A DNA stretch of 64,000 nucleotides, taken from contig NHEJ01000004.1 in NCBI GenBank assembly GCA_002170395.1, forward strand, positions 1-64,000, given 5' to 3'. Source of the DNA: Betaproteobacteria bacterium TMED82 (lineage in GTDB: Bacteria > Pseudomonadota > Gammaproteobacteria > Burkholderiales > Burkholderiaceae_A). The position numbers were made by a program, and so were the translations under genes. The notes under the pieces are model-generated. The model saw only the letters and a list, made by a program, of their open reading frames with translations, was not told the origin of the DNA and did no database searches. Below are positions 7,176 to 16,757 of the stretch, one piece after another; position 1 is the first letter of the stretch, and each line of letters starts with the position of its first letter.

Positions 7176-8378
7176 CTAAAACCTCGAAAGGGCAATTTTC
7201 ATTGCAAGCTTTTTAAAAAAATTCAGCCTACTAAAGATTAGCATACCAAATTTTCGATAGACACTAATAGAAGACTTAGTAGGAGAAAAAAACCAATTGA
7301 TGCTATCTAAACCAATTTGTACAAACTTAACCTTATTCCTCCTTTTTCGTTCATATTCTGAAAGATATCTTTTTTGACCGACATCGAAACTTTTACCACT
7401 TTTAATACCTCTTTCAAAACGCTCAAAATTGTGTAACAAGTCTAAAATATCAAAGATGCCTAGATTTAAACCGAACCCCGCTAATGGATGAACTGTATGG
7501 GCAGCATCACCAATTAGAACAAGCCTTTCCGCTGCACAGGCATCGGTATGAAGCATTGCTAAACTCGCCGATGATAGTTTAGAAACAAGCCTTAAGGTAG
7601 TTGACTCTCTGGAGGTAAGGTTCTCTAATTCTTTAAGAAACTCCTCTGGCTTACTGGCGATGAGACTATCTGCAAGTTCTTTTTTTACAGACCAAACCAA
7701 AGAAATAATATTATCCCTCATCGGCAAAAAAGCTATAATTCCTTTGTCTGTAAACCATTGGCGTGCAATACCTTTGTGAGGTTTCGGAGTCTCCAAGGTA
7801 GCCACTATTGCAACTTGGTGATAACTTTTTAAACCCCAATCTAATCCTGAAACATATCTGCACCAAGAATTCAGTCCATCCGCACCCAACACCAAGCTAG
7901 CAAATATAAAAGAGTTTTGTCCATAATAGATTTTCGCTTTTTGCTCATTTTCGATTTGGCTGACCTCAAATTTATTAGGTTTCACTTTTATATGTTCAAA
8001 CTCTTCACTACTTAACCTTTCTTGACATACGTTCAGTAGATCATGATGAGTTATGATTCTGGCAAGGTAGCTACGTTCAACTTCCCGAGCATTTAGATCA
8101 ACCATGTGTTGCTGATGGAATATTTCCATGCCAGTAATTTTTTCCGACAGTCGATCTATTTCGCGATTTAGACCGCAAATATTAAATAAAAGATCTGCCT
8201 GCGGAGATATAGCATATGCTCTACTGTCAGCACCGTCAGGTCGAGAGCCCTCTTTGGGTCCAAAAAGAACTACATTTAGCCCTTTTCTTACAGCTAAAAG
8301 AGCCGCTAGTGTTCCAATAATACCGCAACCAACCACGGCTAAATCAAAACTTTTTTGTATGTCCACATTTTTTCTCAT
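7176..8378 (-). CDS. UbiH/UbiF/Coq6-family FAD-dependent ubiquinone hydroxylase
   Basis: This 400-residue flavoprotein monooxygenase should hydroxylate the ring of a ubiquinone precursor at the inner membrane. Visible motifs are the FAD dinucleotide-binding VVGCGIIGTLAA at the N-terminus, the family signature DSRAYAIS near residue 52, GADGLNSWCR, and GDAAHTVHPLAGFGLNLG in the C-terminal half. Which ring position it modifies (UbiH, UbiF, UbiI or the multi-site UbiM type) cannot be told from motifs. It overlaps purD as ATGA and sits upstream of dsbC; the hydroxylase-dsbC pairing is common in betaproteobacteria. Confidence 0.85.
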   Translation of the reverse strand: MRKNVDIQKSFDLAVVGCGIIGTLAALLAVRKGLNVVLFGPKEGSRPDGADSRAYAISPQADLLFNICGLNREIDRLSEKITGMEIFHQQHMVDLNAREVERSYLARIITHHDLLNVCQERLSSEEFEHIKVKPNKFEVSQIENEQKAKIYYGQNSFIFASLVLGADGLNSWCRYVSGLDWGLKSYHQVAIVATLETPKPHKGIARQWFTDKGIIAFLPMRDNIISLVWSVKKELADSLIASKPEEFLKELENLTSRESTTLRLVSKLSSASLAMLHTDACAAERLVLIGDAAHTVHPLAGFGLNLGIFDILDLLHNFERFERGIKSGKSFDVGQKRYLSEYERKRRNKVKFVQIGLDSINWFFSPTKSSISVYRKFGMLIFSRLNFFKKLAMKIALSRF

Positions 8379-9652
8379 AAAGCAATGTCTTTACGAAACT
8401 GCATACCATCAAAACTTATTCTTCCTAACCCATTATATGCACTAGCACGCGCTAGCTTCATTGTTTTTGCCATACTTGTGACACTGAGAACTCTACCTCC
8501 TGATGTAACTAAACTATCTTCCTTCTCAGAAACACCACTAAAAAATATTTTTGTATCTTTTTCATCAAAAAAGCTGTCATCAATTAAGATCCGATTACCT
8601 TGTTCTGGTTTCAGAGGATAGCCTTTTGAGGCTGCAACCACCGTTGTTACCTTATCCGGATACCAAAAATCCTCATGGTTAATTGCTTGCAAAACATCAT
8701 TATTGACCAATCCCCTACACAGAGAAAAAAAATCTCCCTTCATCTTCATCATTAGGACTTGTGCTTCAGGATCTCCTAGCCGACAATTGAATTCAAGTAC
8801 TTTAAGTTCCCCGTTGGGCTCAATCATCAAACCTGCATACAGAAAACCAAAATACGGATTGCCTTCCGCTTCAAGCCCACGTAAAACAGGGTCAATAATC
8901 GTCTCAATAACATGAGAGACAAAATTTTCCTCTATAAAGTCTACCGGAGAATATGCCCCCATTCCCCCAGTATTTGGGCCATTATCTCCCGATAGAAGCC
9001 TCTTATAATCTTGGGAGCACGGAAAAGGCAGAGTGAATTTACCATTAGTCAAAACGATAAAACTCAATTCACGACCAACAATAAAATCTTCAATTAAAAT
9101 TTTTGAACCTGAATTACCAATCTTTTTTTTTAAAAGTAGGTCTTCAAGAATTGGTTTTGCAGCGATATACGAATCAGCAATAAAAACTCCTTTGCCTGCC
9201 GCTAAGCCGTCAGCTTTTATAACGGCCGGGAATTTCAGTTGTTTCGCATACAAATTTGCCTTTTCAAAAGAAGAAAAAACTTTACAACCAGCGGTAGGGA
9301 TTTTGTTTTTAAGCATAAAAGTTTTCGCATCAGCCTTAGAACCCTCTAAATTCGCTGCTTTCTTTGTTGGCCCAATTATTTTTAAGCCATTTGAGAGAAA
9401 ACTATCTACAACTCCTTCAACCAGATACTGCTCAGGGCCAACTATGCTAAATTCAATTTCTTTACTCTTTACTTCGTTTATTAATGCTACTTGACTTGTG
9501 AAAACCTTTCTGGAGAGTGGTTCAAGTTTAGAATCAATAAACATTCCAGAATTACCCGGGTAAACATATACCTTTTTAACCTCTGGAGACTGGGCTAGCT
9601 TCCAAGCTATGGCATGCTCCCTTCCACCTGAGCCCAAAACTAAAACATTCAT
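8375..9652 (-). CDS. purD: Phosphoribosylamine--glycine ligase
   Basis: PurD joins glycine to phosphoribosylamine using ATP, the second step of purine synthesis. The ATP-grasp enzyme of 425 residues begins with GSGGREHAIAWKLAQS and carries IKADGLAAGKGVFIA, GPNTGGMGAYSP and EFNCRLGDPEAQ, all diagnostic. It consumes glycine, the acceptor also used by the one-carbon cluster further right. It lies 21 bp downstream of yebC on the same strand and overlaps the hydroxylase gene by 4 bp; the yebC-purD pairing is usual in betaproteobacteria. Confidence 0.96.
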   Translation of the reverse strand: MNVLVLGSGGREHAIAWKLAQSPEVKKVYVYPGNSGMFIDSKLEPLSRKVFTSQVALINEVKSKEIEFSIVGPEQYLVEGVVDSFLSNGLKIIGPTKKAANLEGSKADAKTFMLKNKIPTAGCKVFSSFEKANLYAKQLKFPAVIKADGLAAGKGVFIADSYIAAKPILEDLLLKKKIGNSGSKILIEDFIVGRELSFIVLTNGKFTLPFPCSQDYKRLLSGDNGPNTGGMGAYSPVDFIEENFVSHVIETIIDPVLRGLEAEGNPYFGFLYAGLMIEPNGELKVLEFNCRLGDPEAQVLMMKMKGDFFSLCRGLVNNDVLQAINHEDFWYPDKVTTVVAASKGYPLKPEQGNRILIDDSFFDEKDTKIFFSGVSEKEDSLVTSGGRVLSVTSMAKTMKLARASAYNGLGRISFDGMQFRKDIAL

Positions 9653-9673
9653 ACAACCTCCAATGACGGCTTC

Positions 9674-10393
9674 CTAAAGAGAAGCATTAATATAAATATT
9701 TTGAACATCTTCCAATGACTCTAAAGAATCCACTAATTGTTGCACACTGTTTAATTGGCTATTGGCTATCTCTACTTGGGTCTCCGCCCGAAAAGTCACT
9801 TCTGAATGTGCAATTGTTATTTTTGCCTGTTCCAAACCGTTTCTAATACTTAAGAATTTATCAGGTTGACCCAACACTTCCATGTTACCGTTACCCAAAG
9901 ATATTAAGTCATCTGCTCCCGAGGATATCACCACCTCTAGTATCTCGTCCTCATCAATCTGCGATGAAATGAAGAATTGGCTGCAAGATTTAAAAAGATA
10001 AGAGACAGAACCATCCGTTCCCAAATTTCCACCATTCTTAGAAAATGCGTGTCTTACTTCCGATACTGTTCTTGTTTTATTATCCGTCATGCAATCTACT
10101 AGAAAAGCTACGCCCCCAGGTCCGTAACCTTCATAGCGAATTTCTTCGTAATTGACACCCTGCATTTGCCCAGTCCCACGTTTTATCGCATCGGTTAGTT
10201 TATCTTTTGGCATATTTGCTTCTCTGGCCCGATCTATTGCAAGCCTTAACCTTGGATTAGATTCGACGTCTCCGCCGCCCAGTCTGGCAGCTACAGTTAT
10301 TTCTTTAATTAACCTGCCGAAAATTTTCCCCTTTTTTTCATCTTGACGATTCTTTCTATGTTGAATATTCGCCCATTTTGAATGTCCAGCCAT
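9674..10393 (-). CDS. YebC/PmpR-family probable transcriptional regulator or translation factor
   Basis: The 239-residue protein begins MAGHSKWANIQHRKNRQDEK, the invariant YebC start, followed by KEITVAARLGGGD, NMPKDKLTDAIKRG and YEGYGPGGVAFLVDC. Members are three-domain proteins of TACO1/YebC type. They have been described both as DNA-binding regulators and as factors that relieve ribosome stalling, so the exact role here is open. It is the first gene of a leftward group yebC-purD-hydroxylase-dsbC and is divergent from qor. Confidence 0.93.
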   Translation of the reverse strand: MAGHSKWANIQHRKNRQDEKKGKIFGRLIKEITVAARLGGGDVESNPRLRLAIDRAREANMPKDKLTDAIKRGTGQMQGVNYEEIRYEGYGPGGVAFLVDCMTDNKTRTVSEVRHAFSKNGGNLGTDGSVSYLFKSCSQFFISSQIDEDEILEVVISSGADDLISLGNGNMEVLGQPDKFLSIRNGLEQAKITIAHSEVTFRAETQVEIANSQLNSVQQLVDSLESLEDVQNIYINASL

Positions 10394-10505
10394 CGCAGTT
10401 ATTCCTATTGGTTTAAAATAAATCCATAATAAAATTTTTACTACAATAATTATTAAGATTAACGTTAAATCACTTTTGATGTAAAACCCAAAAAAGGGGG
10501 AAACC

Positions 10506-11477
10506 TTGGAATATTGCGCTGAAATACAAAAAACAGGAAGCTATAAAGTAATAGAAATTAATGAAGAAAAATTGGAGTCGCCAGGTCCTGATGATGTTCT
10601 TTTAAGGCATAAGGCAATCGGCTTAAACTATATTGACGTTTATTACCGAAATGGAATTTACCCAATGGCAAGTTTGCCTGGCAAACTAGGGCATGAAGCC
10701 TCAGGAGTAGTTGAAGCTGTTGGAAAGAATGTAAAGAGCTTTAAAGAGGGGGACAGAGTTGCTTATGCTAGTGCTACACCTGGAGCCTATTGCTCTGCCA
10801 GAATTATTTCCAGTGAATTTCTAGTAAAAATTCCGAAGGAAATAGACTTTGAAGTAGCAGCCGCGATGATGCTTAAGGGTATGACTGTTCACTATTTGTT
10901 TAAAAGGACTGCAAATTTGCAAGATTTCCATAAAATTTTGTTTCATGCTGCAGGTGGTGGGGTCGGATTAATAGCGATGCAATGGGCAAAAATGATCGGG
11001 GTCGAAACTATTGGCACAGTCAGCAGTGAAGAGAAAAGAGAATTAGCAAGGAATTATGGCGCTACGCATACCATCAATTACGTCAGAGAAAATTTTGTCG
11101 AGGAAGTCAGAACAATAACTGATGGAGAAGGGGTGGACGTGGTTTTCGATTCAATAGGAGCTCAAACTTTCTACCAATCTTTACAGTGTTTGCGTAAATA
11201 TGGGCTCATGGTGTCTTTTGGCAATGCATCTGGAAAAGTGGCCTCATTTGATTTAGGTTTATTGAGTGGACACTTGTTCATTACACGTCCTTCTCTTTGG
11301 CCATACATAAGCGCTAGAAGGGAATTAGAATTGACAGCAAGTGAGATTGTACAACTTGTAGCCTTGAAAAAGCTAAGAATACCAGTCTATCAAAAGTATT
11401 CCTTACATGAGGCTGGTAAAGCCCACAGAGACTTAGAGGAGAGAAGAACTACAGGTTGCTCGATTTTAATACCGTAA
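10506..11477 (+). CDS. NADPH:quinone reductase, zinc-free medium-chain dehydrogenase family
   Basis: The 323-residue protein resembles Qor: an N-terminal GroES-like domain (RHKAIGLNYIDVYYRNG, PGKLGHEASGVVEAVG) and a Rossmann domain with the NADP-binding AAGGGVGLIAMQWAK. The zinc ligands of alcohol dehydrogenases are absent, as expected for quinone oxidoreductases that reduce quinones with NADPH. A TTG start is favoured by the strong AGGGGG just upstream (10494-10500) and by the expected N-terminal length. It precedes tcdA by 6 bp. The physiological substrate is unknown. Confidence 0.85.
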   Translation: MEYCAEIQKTGSYKVIEINEEKLESPGPDDVLLRHKAIGLNYIDVYYRNGIYPMASLPGKLGHEASGVVEAVGKNVKSFKEGDRVAYASATPGAYCSARIISSEFLVKIPKEIDFEVAAAMMLKGMTVHYLFKRTANLQDFHKILFHAAGGGVGLIAMQWAKMIGVETIGTVSSEEKRELARNYGATHTINYVRENFVEEVRTITDGEGVDVVFDSIGAQTFYQSLQCLRKYGLMVSFGNASGKVASFDLGLLSGHLFITRPSLWPYISARRELELTASEIVQLVALKKLRIPVYQKYSLHEAGKAHRDLEERRTTGCSILIP

Positions 11478-11483
11478 CGTCTA

Positions 11484-12227
11484 ATGGAGTTACCTCGATC
11501 ATTCATAAATACAAGCTTACTATTTACTAAAGAAAAGTTTGCCCGCCTCGAACACTCCAAAATTGGAATCGTAGGCATTGGTGGAGTTGGTTCCTGGGCA
11601 GCCGAGGCCTTAGTTAGATCGGGTGTTCAAAACCTGGTTTTAATAGATCCCGATAATGTCTTTGAATCAAATATAAATAGGCAGTCGCAAGCTTCACACT
11701 TAACTTTGGGTCTCGCTAAAGTGGACGCCAGCGAGCGAATCTTACTCACTATTAATCCTAGACTTGCTATTAAAAAATACGAAGACCATCTCTCAGAATC
11801 AACGGCAGATTTAATCCTATCCCAGGAAAATGCTTGTTTTTGGATTGACGCTTGTGATGATCTCAAAGCTAAAATTGCTTTAATAATGGCCTTAAAGCGT
11901 AGAAAAAATATAAAATCCTTGCTGATTTGTGGAGCAGTTGGAGGAAAAACGAACCCGCAGGCTATTCATACATCTGACTTAGCTGAGACAAAGCAAGACC
12001 CGTTATTGGCAAAACTCAGATATCAACTAAGAAAGAAATTTCAATTTCCGAAGCAGGGAAAAATGAATCTTTCTTGTGTTAGCTCTTCTGAAAGAATGAC
12101 TCCAAATAATACAGACGTCACAAAATCTGGAAAGATTTCCTGCTCAGGCTATGGTTCAATAGTTACAGTCACGGCAACTATGGGAATGTTGGCTGCATCT
12201 GAGGCAATAAAAAAACTGACGTACTAA
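11484..12227 (+). CDS. tcdA: tRNA threonylcarbamoyladenosine dehydratase
   Basis: TcdA (CsdL) is an E1-like enzyme that cyclises t6A37 to ct6A37 in ANN-decoding tRNAs using ATP. The 247 residues match the family length. The nucleotide-binding loop GIVGIGGVGSWAAEALVRSG, the VLIDPDNVFESNINRQ segment and the late SCSGYGSIVTVTA region are typical. It starts 6 bp after qor and is probably cotranscribed with it. It is the last rightward gene before tRNA-Phe. Confidence 0.9.
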   Translation: MELPRSFINTSLLFTKEKFARLEHSKIGIVGIGGVGSWAAEALVRSGVQNLVLIDPDNVFESNINRQSQASHLTLGLAKVDASERILLTINPRLAIKKYEDHLSESTADLILSQENACFWIDACDDLKAKIALIMALKRRKNIKSLLICGAVGGKTNPQAIHTSDLAETKQDPLLAKLRYQLRKKFQFPKQGKMNLSCVSSSERMTPNNTDVTKSGKISCSGYGSIVTVTATMGMLAASEAIKKLTY

Positions 12228-12435
12228 TAAGATTTCTGCTAGCCACTTATCTCATTAAATATTTCTTTGAATTCGACAGAGTAATTAAATTTTTCCTTTG
12301 TGGATAATTTCTAAGAACAAATTTACAAATTAACAGTACATGAGTAAAGGTTTTCATTATAATTCCATCAATTTTTTTTGGAATAATAAACACTAAGCTG
12401 GAGATTTCTAAACTTTGACGTATACTTAGATTTCT

Positions 12436-12508
<73 letters not shown>

Positions 12509-12608
12509 CCGTTATCTAATACCGCTATACACTTGAGTTAATAGAAATTTCTTTTCGGTAGTTAGTATCGTCTTTACTAAATCTTTAACTTCAAAGAGGT
12601 TGCTTTTT

Positions 12609-14279
12609 CTAGAATAAACCTATCACCTTTCCACCGGAATCTACGTCAATTTTTTCAGCGCTTGGAAATCTTGGTAATCCTGGCATGGTCATAATCTCCC
12701 CGCAAACAGCAACAATAAATTCAGCACCAGCAGCCAGTCTAACTTCTCTTATATTGACAATATGGCCAGAGGGCGCACCCCTAATAGAGGCGTCAGTAGA
12801 AAAAGATGACTGAGTTTTAGCAATACAAACCGGATATTTTCCAAACCCCGACTTTTCCCAAGTTTCAAGCTGTGCTTTAACTTTTGAACTAGCCGTAATA
12901 TCAGAGGCTCCATAAATATTCATGGCAACTTTTCTTACCTTCTCTAAAAGAGTATCTTCATCAGGATAGACATAAGTTGGTTGACTATTAAGCTCCGATA
13001 ACCTAACAACTTCTTTAGCTAAATCCTCAGCTCCCTCTCCGCCCTTCGCCCAGTGCTCCGCCAAAACAACAGATACTCCAAGGGTTGTCATCCTTTTCTT
13101 TATAATTTCAACTTCCTTAATAGTATCAAAATTAAATTTATTGATCGAAACTACACAAGGCAGACCATAGTTACTCTTAACATTATGCACATGCCTTTCA
13201 AGGTTTACTAATCCTTTCTCCAGAGCATCACAATTTTCACTGTTTAAATTCTTTACTTCGATACCACCATGATATTTCAATGCCCTAACAGTTGCTACGA
13301 TTACAGCTACGCAAGGTTTCAAATCAGTTTTTCTGCATTTTATATCTATAAATTTTTCAGCTCCCAAATCAGCCCCAAAACCTGCCTCAGTAACAACATA
13401 GTCGCCAAGCTTCAAGGCGCTTTTCGTGGCAATTACAGAATTACAACCGTGAGCAATATTTGCAAAAGGACCACCATGAACAAATGCAGGATTATTTTCC
13501 AAGGTTTGTACTAGATTTGGCTGTAGAGCATCTTTTAAAAGTACTGTCATGGCTCCATGCGCATTCAATTCTCTAGCATGAATTAACTTACCCTCTCGCG
13601 TTGTGCCTATTACAATTTGTCCAAGCCTGGATTTTAGATCTTCTACGGACTCTGCAAGACAGAAAATAGCCATCACCTCAGATGCCACAACTATATCAAA
13701 ACCGTCCTGCCTAGTATAACCGTTACCTGGACCTCCAAGCCCGACCGCAACGTCTCTTAAAGCTCTATCATTCATATCAACAACTCTTTTCCAAGTCACC
13801 CTCCTGGAATCGATATTCAAGGCGTTACCTTGATGAATATGATTATCAATCATTGCTGATAGTAGATTGTTAGCTAATGCGATTGCTGAGAAATCACCAG
13901 TAAAATGTAGATTAATATCCTCCATTGGAACAATTTGCGCGTAACCTCCGCCTGCAGCACCTCCTTTAACACCGAAAACAGGTCCTAAAGAAGGCTCTCT
14001 TAAACAAATAACAGTATTTTTCCCAATTCTATTCAAACCGTCTCCCAAACCCACCGTAGTAGTGGTTTTACCTTCCCCGGCTGGGGTTGGACTTATAGCG
14101 GTCACCAATATGAGCTTTCCGTCCTGTTTCGATTTTAAACTTGACAAAAAATCTAAAGTTACTTTAGCTTTGGAATGCCCGTAGGGAATTAAGGAAGTTT
14201 CACTTATCCCAATCTTGGAAGCAATTTTAACAATTTTTTCTATGTTCGCATTCTGTGCGATTTCTATATCACTAGGCAT
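12609..14279 (-). CDS. fhs: Formate--tetrahydrofolate ligase
   Basis: Fhs (FtfL) activates formate with ATP to 10-formyl-tetrahydrofolate. At 556 residues it has the normal length, with the ATP loop [16 protein letters not shown] (65-80), [21 protein letters not shown] and [20 protein letters not shown] Shine-Dalgarno precedes the ATG by about 9 nt. It is the last gene of the leftward cluster glyA-sgaA-hprA-mtdA-fchA-fhs and provides the C1 entry from formate, or runs in reverse to release formate with ATP gain. A matching serine-cycle gene set is known from Methylobacterium. Confidence 0.97.
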   Translation of the reverse strand: MPSDIEIAQNANIEKIVKIASKIGISETSLIPYGHSKAKVTLDFLSSLKSKQDGKLILVTAISPTPAGEGKTTTTVGLGDGLNRIGKNTVICLREPSLGPVFGVKGGAAGGGYAQIVPMEDINLHFTGDFSAIALANNLLSAMIDNHIHQGNALNIDSRRVTWKRVVDMNDRALRDVAVGLGGPGNGYTRQDGFDIVVASEVMAIFCLAESVEDLKSRLGQIVIGTTREGKLIHARELNAHGAMTVLLKDALQPNLVQTLENNPAFVHGGPFANIAHGCNSVIATKSALKLGDYVVTEAGFGADLGAEKFIDIKCRKTDLKPCVAVIVATVRALKYHGGIEVKNLNSENCDALEKGLVNLERHVHNVKSNYGLPCVVSINKFNFDTIKEVEIIKKRMTTLGVSVVLAEHWAKGGEGAEDLAKEVVRLSELNSQPTYVYPDEDTLLEKVRKVAMNIYGASDITASSKVKAQLETWEKSGFGKYPVCIAKTQSSFSTDASIRGAPSGHIVNIREVRLAAGAEFIVAVCGEIMTMPGLPRFPSAEKIDVDSGGKVIGLF

Positions 14280-14302
14280 TATTGCTAGCCTCCATTTTAG
14301 AT

Positions 14303-14932
14303 TTAATTTTTTAGGATTGTATCGGATACCTTTATAAACACCTTACCTTCTATATTTTCTACAATTTTCATCAACTCTCTAACTTCGCGAATTTTGCTTG
14401 TAGCCAAGTCCTTATCTGATAAAGCTGCAGCATTAACAAAAACATTCAAGGCCGCACTCTTAAATGCTGCTCTTGCGGCTAATGCAGCAACTCCAGCGTC
14501 AGAAATAATATTTATGTTTCCGATTTCGGCAATTCTTTCCGACAAAGGAAGAACTTCACAAGATAATTTCGCACAATCCAAAGGGGCCTGAATAGCATCA
14601 ACCAACCGTTTTTGGATTTCTTCACTTCGGAGAACTTGCTCTTCCTGTGTATTTTTCGGAAGACCGTATGCAGCCATCACAGAGTCAAAAGCTTCAACGT
14701 CCTGTGCAACAGCTTCCTGAAGTTTTTGTCGGAGGTCCTCACTTCTCTTAATTATGTCATTTACCTCATCTTCCACATCCGAGTATTTTTTCTTTCCAAC
14801 TGTCAAGTTTCCTACCATACTAACTAATGCTGCGGACATGGAGCCCATAAGTGCTGCAACGCTTCCTCCGCCGGGGGTTGCAGCAGATGAAGCCAACTTG
14901 TCGAGAAACTTTTCTGATGGGATTTCTAACAT
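14303..14932 (-). CDS. fchA: Methenyltetrahydrofolate cyclohydrolase (FchA)
   Basis: FchA interconverts 10-formyl- and 5,10-methenyl-tetrahydrofolate. The protein belongs to the cyclodeaminase/cyclohydrolase family, shown by the N-terminal [20 protein letters not shown] and the later [16 protein letters not shown]. The ATG at 14932 is chosen because it lies 7 bp after mtdA and gives 209 residues; an upstream start would overlap mtdA by 65 bp. No clear Shine-Dalgarno is visible, so coupling to mtdA is likely. Enzymes of this family pair with MtdA in serine-cycle methylotrophs in place of FolD. Confidence 0.9.
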   Translation of the reverse strand: MLEIPSEKFLDKLASSAATPGGGSVAALMGSMSAALVSMVGNLTVGKKKYSDVEDEVNDIIKRSEDLRQKLQEAVAQDVEAFDSVMAAYGLPKNTQEEQVLRSEEIQKRLVDAIQAPLDCAKLSCEVLPLSERIAEIGNINIISDAGVAALAARAAFKSAALNVFVNAAALSDKDLATSKIREVRELMKIVENIEGKVFIKVSDTILKN

Positions 14933-14939
14933 TTTTTTG

Positions 14940-15800
14940 TTAAAGCATTTTTTTTGCCATTGAATATACTTCTTCCGCATCAAACAAGTTTTGATTATTT
15001 TCAAAAAGCTGTCCTATACAAGCTCTGTGAACTGCAATTTTTAATCCTCCAAAACCTATGGAGCCGAAAGCTTTTTTCCCATGCCTTTCGGTGGCCTTGT
15101 CATTCATTTCAATGCCACCGATTCCCAACGGAGGCATCGCGTTGGCGTCACACAATACCTCTATTGACTGACTATCTTTCCAGTCATTTTCGTCGAGAAG
15201 CACCACACCACTAGCACCTGTCGAAACAACAATGGAAGCACCCTCAATTGCAGTTCTTCGCTCTAAATCTGAACCTCCCGCCAAAGCTCCGCATTCCACC
15301 TTGAATCTATTTTTTATAAGTCCTGCAGTATTTGACGCCTTTTCAACCGAACGTGATGTAATAAAAACACTCGCCCCTTCACCAGCAAGCAGTGCTGCTG
15401 CCCTTTGTCCAACTGGTCCAGTACCACCCAGAATTATAGCTTTTTTTCCTTTAACGTTGCAGACGTTTACAATATTTGCCACAGCTGCTGCTGCAGTAGT
15501 ATTGGCACCGTTCGAATCCAGCATAACTGAAACCCTAAATCCCGAAAAAAACCTTTTTTTTACAGCTTCAAAAACTAATTCACCAGCTGACAGTGAACTG
15601 CCACCAACAAATATCGCTGTATTTTGTTTATCCTTTGGACCTCTAGTGTAAATGCAACCATCAACCATGGGAGAAACATTGTCTGAGGTAACGTTTGCTA
15701 TCCCAGTTACGTGGTCAGCACCCCCATCATAAGCTACGACACTATCAAATACACTTGCAACTTCATCGGTATCGAATTGATATAAAAGATTCTTCGCCAT
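14940..15800 (-). CDS. mtdA: NADP-dependent methylenetetrahydrofolate/methylenetetrahydromethanopterin dehydrogenase MtdA
   Basis: MtdA oxidises or reduces the methylene/methenyl pair on tetrahydrofolate with NADP(H). The 286-residue chain matches what I recall of Methylobacterium MtdA along its whole length: LLYQFDTDEVASVFDSVVAY, YDGGADHVTGIANVT, IYTRGPKDKQNTAIFVGG, the cofactor loop GGTGPVGQRAAALLAGEGA, and NAMPPLGIGGIE. Its ATG follows the hprA stop with no gap (TAGATG). MtdA is not a general housekeeping gene; it marks a dedicated C1 pathway. MtdB (methanopterin only) is a less likely reading given the folate-linked neighbours. Confidence 0.9.
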   Translation of the reverse strand: MAKNLLYQFDTDEVASVFDSVVAYDGGADHVTGIANVTSDNVSPMVDGCIYTRGPKDKQNTAIFVGGSSLSAGELVFEAVKKRFFSGFRVSVMLDSNGANTTAAAAVANIVNVCNVKGKKAIILGGTGPVGQRAAALLAGEGASVFITSRSVEKASNTAGLIKNRFKVECGALAGGSDLERRTAIEGASIVVSTGASGVVLLDENDWKDSQSIEVLCDANAMPPLGIGGIEMNDKATERHGKKAFGSIGFGGLKIAVHRACIGQLFENNQNLFDAEEVYSMAKKML

Positions 15801-16748
15801 CTAACCTACCAAATTCTGCGGGTTGCCTTTAAAAAAAAGATCGACATTGTCAATTAGTTGATCAGCTAAAAACTGCTGAGCCTCGTCCGAGGCCCAAGCT
15901 ACATGTGGAGTAAGTATGAAATTTGGTAAGTCTAGATCCAAAAGAGGGTTACCATCTAAAGGTGGCTCCTTAGTAAGTACATCAAATCCAGCACCGGCAA
16001 TCATCTTCTGCTCCAAAGCCTCTACCAAATCAGCCTCTTTGACGAGACCACCTCTTGCCGTATTTATGAGAATTGAGGTTTTCTTCATCAGCTTAAACTG
16101 ATCAAGCCCAATGAACCCTCTTGAATTTTCGGTTAAGGGACAGTGTAGCGAGATTATATCTGACTTAGCGAATACTTCTTCTGGATCAGTAAAATTTATC
16201 CCTTCAGATTTCGGAGGAGGATGGTCAGCAAATAAAACTTTCATGCCAAAACCTTCAGCTATTCTAGCTGTACCTTGACCAAGCGCGCCTTCCCCAAAAA
16301 TTCCAATGGTACTGTCACGGAGATCACCAATTTGGTAATCAAAAAAACAAAATTGATTATGCTTTTGCCATCTACCTGCCAAAACATCTCTTCTATACGC
16401 AAACAAGTTTCTCTTAAGCGCAAGTATTAATGAAAACGTATGCTCGGGAACCGTGTTTACCGCATAGTTCCGAATATTAGACACACTTATTCCAGATTCT
16501 TTACAAGCTCCTATATCTATAACGTCATATCCAGTAGCAGCAACAGCTATGAATCTCAGCTTTGGAAGCTTGGCTATAGTTTCTTTTCTTATTGGAACCT
16601 TGTTGGTTATAGCAATTGAAGCTTCCGCTAACCTATTGATAATTTCATTAGGACTAGTTTGATCATATTCAACCCAATCATGCTGAAATTCAGGACGCCT
16701 CACCTTGGCATTAAGAGACTCTCTGTCTAGAAAAACAACTTTTTCCAT
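15801..16748 (-). CDS. hprA: Hydroxypyruvate reductase (D-2-hydroxyacid dehydrogenase family)
   Basis: HprA reduces hydroxypyruvate to D-glycerate with NAD(P)H. The 315-residue protein shows the dehydrogenase architecture: substrate domain, Rossmann loop GIFGEGALGQGTA, catalytic Arg in LINTARGGLV, a Glu in the following helix, and the catalytic His in ILTPHVAWAS. Motifs alone would allow glycerate or another 2-ketoacid dehydrogenase. Its position between sgaA, which makes hydroxypyruvate, and mtdA makes hydroxypyruvate the likely substrate. It abuts mtdA and follows sgaA by 9 bp. Confidence 0.87.
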   Translation of the reverse strand: MEKVVFLDRESLNAKVRRPEFQHDWVEYDQTSPNEIINRLAEASIAITNKVPIRKETIAKLPKLRFIAVAATGYDVIDIGACKESGISVSNIRNYAVNTVPEHTFSLILALKRNLFAYRRDVLAGRWQKHNQFCFFDYQIGDLRDSTIGIFGEGALGQGTARIAEGFGMKVLFADHPPPKSEGINFTDPEEVFAKSDIISLHCPLTENSRGFIGLDQFKLMKKTSILINTARGGLVKEADLVEALEQKMIAGAGFDVLTKEPPLDGNPLLDLDLPNFILTPHVAWASDEAQQFLADQLIDNVDLFFKGNPQNLVG

Positions 16749-16757
16749 AAATTTTGC